From: an uncultured Chryseobacterium sp.
GTDB taxonomy: Bacteria > Bacteroidota > Bacteroidia > Flavobacteriales > Weeksellaceae
Assembly (NCBI GenBank): GCA_913777465.1
Contig: CAJYRQ010000013.1
Location: forward strand, 17,579-81,578
Direction: 5' to 3'
DNA length: 64,000 nucleotides
Positions 62,163 through 64,000 of the stretch are shown piece by piece. The translations under genes and the position numbers were made by a program. How positions within the stretch are numbered: the first letter of the stretch is position 1; every line of letters starts with the position of its first letter. The notes under the pieces are model-generated. The model searched no databases and was not told the DNA's origin. It worked only from the letters and a program-made list of their open reading frames with translations.

Positions 62163-62855
62163 TTACAGCTCGGAACCCGCCTCAATCTCGTACGGCTCTT
62201 TATTTTTTTCAAAAATCCTCGTCAGTTCGGTGCCTTCTACCGTAATACGGTCCTCTTTTCTACGGATCCAGTTGCCTTCGCGGAGACCTACGACTTTAAG
62301 ATCATTCTGCGTTAAAAATTCTTTGATTCTCGTTTCCCTTGTTTCACCGTTGTGCTTCAGATCGGGGTTCGGGTCGAGGTAATGCGGGTTGATGTTGAAC
62401 GGAACCAGCCCCATGCAGTCGAAGCTTGGAGGATACACGATCGGCATATCGTTTGTGGTCTTCATATTCTGCCCGCCGATGTTGCTTCCGGCACTGCATC
62501 CCAGATACGGCTTTCCGCTTTCTATATTTTTTTTCATTACATCCATCAATCCTTCTTCATGTAACGTTTTTACCAGCAGAAACGTATTTCCGCCACCGGT
62601 AAAAAAACCTTTGCCCTGATTAACCGCTTCTGCTTTATCGGCAAATTCGTGAAGCCCCGTTACTTTTATATTAATGGTGTTAAAAAAGTACTTTGCTTTT
62701 TCCGTGTAGTCATCGTGAGAAATCCCGCCGGGCCTTGCAAAAGGAATGAAGATAATTTCATCAATTCCTTCATATAATTTAATGATCTCTTCTTTTAAAT
62801 AGTCCAGGTATTGTCTGCCGAAAAGCGTGGAAGTGGAAGCGAGTATAATGTTCAT
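62163..62855 (-). CDS. pepE: Peptidase E, alpha-aspartyl dipeptidase (S51)
   Basis: Cytosolic serine dipeptidase that cleaves Asp-X dipeptides with N-terminal aspartate (230 aa, normal). The nucleophile is Ser121 in YLGCSAGSNIGG; the GGGNTFLL motif precedes it and NINPHYLDPNPD follows, both typical of PepE. It is in the same family as the cyanophycinase at 15.4 kb but belongs to the dipeptidase branch. A link to cyanophycin use is possible but not shown, because cyanophycin links are beta-aspartyl. Confidence 0.93.
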   Translation of the reverse strand: MNIILASTSTLFGRQYLDYLKEEIIKLYEGIDEIIFIPFARPGGISHDDYTEKAKYFFNTINIKVTGLHEFADKAEAVNQGKGFFTGGGNTFLLVKTLHEEGLMDVMKKNIESGKPYLGCSAGSNIGGQNMKTTNDMPIVYPPSFDCMGLVPFNINPHYLDPNPDLKHNGETRETRIKEFLTQNDLKVVGLREGNWIRRKEDRITVEGTELTRIFEKNKEPYEIEAGSEL

Positions 62856-62880
62856 AATTTTTAAGCTTTATTGTCTCCCA

Positions 62881-62888
62881 CAAAGATA
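62881..62888 (-). promoter_or_regulatory. pepE promoter -7 box
   Basis: TATCTTTG on the minus strand, about 26 bases before the pepE ATG. Confidence 0.5.
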
Positions 62889-63033
62889 ATGCAAACTGCT
62901 GCGAATCTAAAATTATGGTAAAAAAATAGCCGTTCCCGTTAATCTTTTCTAAAAAACCTTAAAGCTTCCGAATTTTATTTTTTTATAAAAATGGAATTTT
63001 ATAGCTTTATAACACGTTTAAAATGTAGGAATT

Positions 63034-63585
63034 ATGAAAATGACAAAAATGAACAGAAACCTTTTATTAGGTTTGATATTGACAGGAGCCGTAAGTTTTG
63101 CCAACGCACAAACAACTAAGACGGACAGTGCAGCCACAACCATCACAGCCGTTCAGGCAACCGGGAATCCAGCCATTGATGCATTGAAGAAGAAAATAGA
63201 AGCCAATCCTAAAGATACGGAATCCTTAGCCCAATTGGCGGGAGCCTATCAGGAGGCATCCGACTGGACCAATGCGATAGATACATGGAAAAAAATATCG
63301 GTATTGCTGCCGGATTGGGCACCGTCTTACTACAGCCAGGCTTATGCCTATCAGTCTGCAAAAGATGATGCCAATGCCAAACTGGCTTATGAGAAATATA
63401 TTGCTACCGTGAAACCTGAAGAGGTGGAGCAAAGCAAAAAAAATCTGGCCTATGCCTACTTTTATGTTGCTTTCTCCGAGCAGCAAAGCAATCCGGATAA
63501 AGCGAAAGAACATATTGCCAAATCGCTGCAGTATGATCCGAGCAACCAGGATGCTGTAAAATTAAGCCAGGCTTTAAATTCATAA
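63034..63585 (+). CDS. Exported tetratricopeptide-repeat protein
   Basis: Protein of 183 aa with signal peptide (NRNLLLGLILTGAVSFANAQ). After a Thr/Ala-rich stretch there are about three TPR units, for instance AQLAGAYQEASDWTNAIDTWKK and PSYYSQAYAYQSAKDDANAK, then an ending unit AYFYVAFSEQQSNPDKAKEH. TPRs bind partner proteins. Partner unknown; probably periplasmic. Standard promoter boxes are weak here (TAGCTTTA at 63004, one base off). Confidence 0.87.
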   Translation: MKMTKMNRNLLLGLILTGAVSFANAQTTKTDSAATTITAVQATGNPAIDALKKKIEANPKDTESLAQLAGAYQEASDWTNAIDTWKKISVLLPDWAPSYYSQAYAYQSAKDDANAKLAYEKYIATVKPEEVEQSKKNLAYAYFYVAFSEQQSNPDKAKEHIAKSLQYDPSNQDAVKLSQALNS

Positions 63586-63590
63586 TGTTG

Positions 63591-63619
63591 AAAGATCCGA
63601 TTTTTCCGGATCTTTTTTT
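63591..63619 (+). terminator. Terminator of the TPR gene
   Basis: AAAGATCCG and CGGATCTTT pair across a 7-base loop followed by a T run. Confidence 0.85.
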
Positions 63620-63634
63620 GTTCAGTATTTATGT

Positions 63635-64000
63635 CAATAGTCAATTTTCGCTTCGCAAGTGAATGGTGAATTTTTAAATTTGACGAGCGAAGCGCATTGA
63701 CCATTGACCATTCACTCTTAAAATGACTGCTGCTTAAAACCATCCCGTCAAAAATTCCTTCAGAATTTTCGCCGCCCCTCCAAGGGAGTGGAATTGCGGT
63801 TAAAGCATGGTTTGAGGTTTATGATTAAAAATTGAAGCTTTATTTAAATTGACAAGCAAATTCACCATTCACCATTCACTTTTTAAGATGCGGCTGTTCA
63901 AAACCATCCCGTCAAAAATTCCTTCAGAATTTTCGCCGCCCCTCCAAGGGAGTGGAATTGCGGTTAAAGCATGGTCTGAGGTTTATGATTAAAAATTGAA
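63635..64000. repeat. 164-bp tandem repeat array, cut by the window edge
   Basis: A 96-bp core beginning CATCCCGTCAAAAATTCCTT occurs at 63741-63836 and again at 63905-64000, with one mismatch (GGTTTGAGG or GGTCTGAGG). The period is 164 bp. Each core has an AAAATTC-CTTCA-GAATTTT hairpin. CATTCACCATTCACT-type sequence links the cores and is related to 55257-55330. The stretch 63586-64000 has no gene. Confidence 0.85.

Noticed and set aside
62163-62855. Second cyanophycinase
   Set aside because: Its length (230 aa) and motifs fit peptidase E, and the DTHFxxRxR motif of cyanophycinases is absent.
63635-64000. Possible CRISPR array
   Set aside because: The unit is 164 bp with near-identical content throughout, with no short repeat plus unique spacers, and no cas genes are in the window.
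1-64000. tRNA, rRNA, insertion sequence or prophage genes
   Set aside because: None was recognised by eye on either strand; a tRNA or IS search would be decisive.

Overview
The window looks like chromosomal DNA of a flavobacterium of the Chryseobacterium type (Bacteroidota, Weeksellaceae). Support comes from many promoters with the Bacteroidota -7 box TAnnTTTG, a protein with a type IX secretion type B sorting domain, a CHU_C-like C-terminus, DUF4476 and TIGR01777 proteins, and AT-rich spacers full of degenerate repeats. The species call is inference. I see no rRNA, tRNA, CRISPR array, insertion sequence or prophage.

Region by region. 1-1.9 kb: glgB, running off the left edge. 2.1-11.7 kb: a + strand cluster of amide-bond enzymes: an esterase with a glycogen-binding-like N-terminus, an M17 aminopeptidase, an ATP-grasp ligase, a second esterase, a second ATP-grasp, a GCS2/YbdK-type carboxylate-amine ligase, a class I glutamine amidotransferase, a third divergent ATP-grasp-like protein and a small membrane protein. 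12.6-17.2 kb: a cyanophycin module, with cphA facing a cyanophycinase and an isoaspartyl peptidase. 17.3-25.9 kb: an 11-mer repeat protein behind a sigma-54-like site, then ordinary genes (methyltransferase, hisS, ssb, HPP protein, SDR epimerase, NUDIX). 26-33.2 kb: accessory hypotheticals, two broken genes, and metE behind a cobalamin riboswitch. 33.9-40.2 kb: a tetR-tolC-MFP-RND efflux operon with a clear candidate operator. 40.4-49.8 kb: a T9SS cargo protein, cvfB, DUF4476, lpdA and a glycosyltransferase. 50.4-55 kb: recQ with a tiny membrane-protein gene behind it, kdsD and tatC. 55.4-63.6 kb: secreted M1 and M61 peptidases, a histidine kinase behind dacB, pepE and a TPR protein. The right edge is a 164-bp tandem repeat.

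How it fits together. The strongest candidate for an undescribed system is the 2.1-11.7 kb amidoligase cluster. Active-site residues are intact in the amidotransferase, the esterases and the first two ATP-grasps, so it plausibly makes an amide-linked, peptide-like small molecule without ribosomes. It lies about 1 kb from a complete make-and-break set for cyanophycin (poly-aspartate with arginine side chains), and an aspartyl dipeptidase (pepE) sits further right. Promoter boxes overlapping apparent starts show that several longest-ORF starts are wrong; corrected starts are used here.
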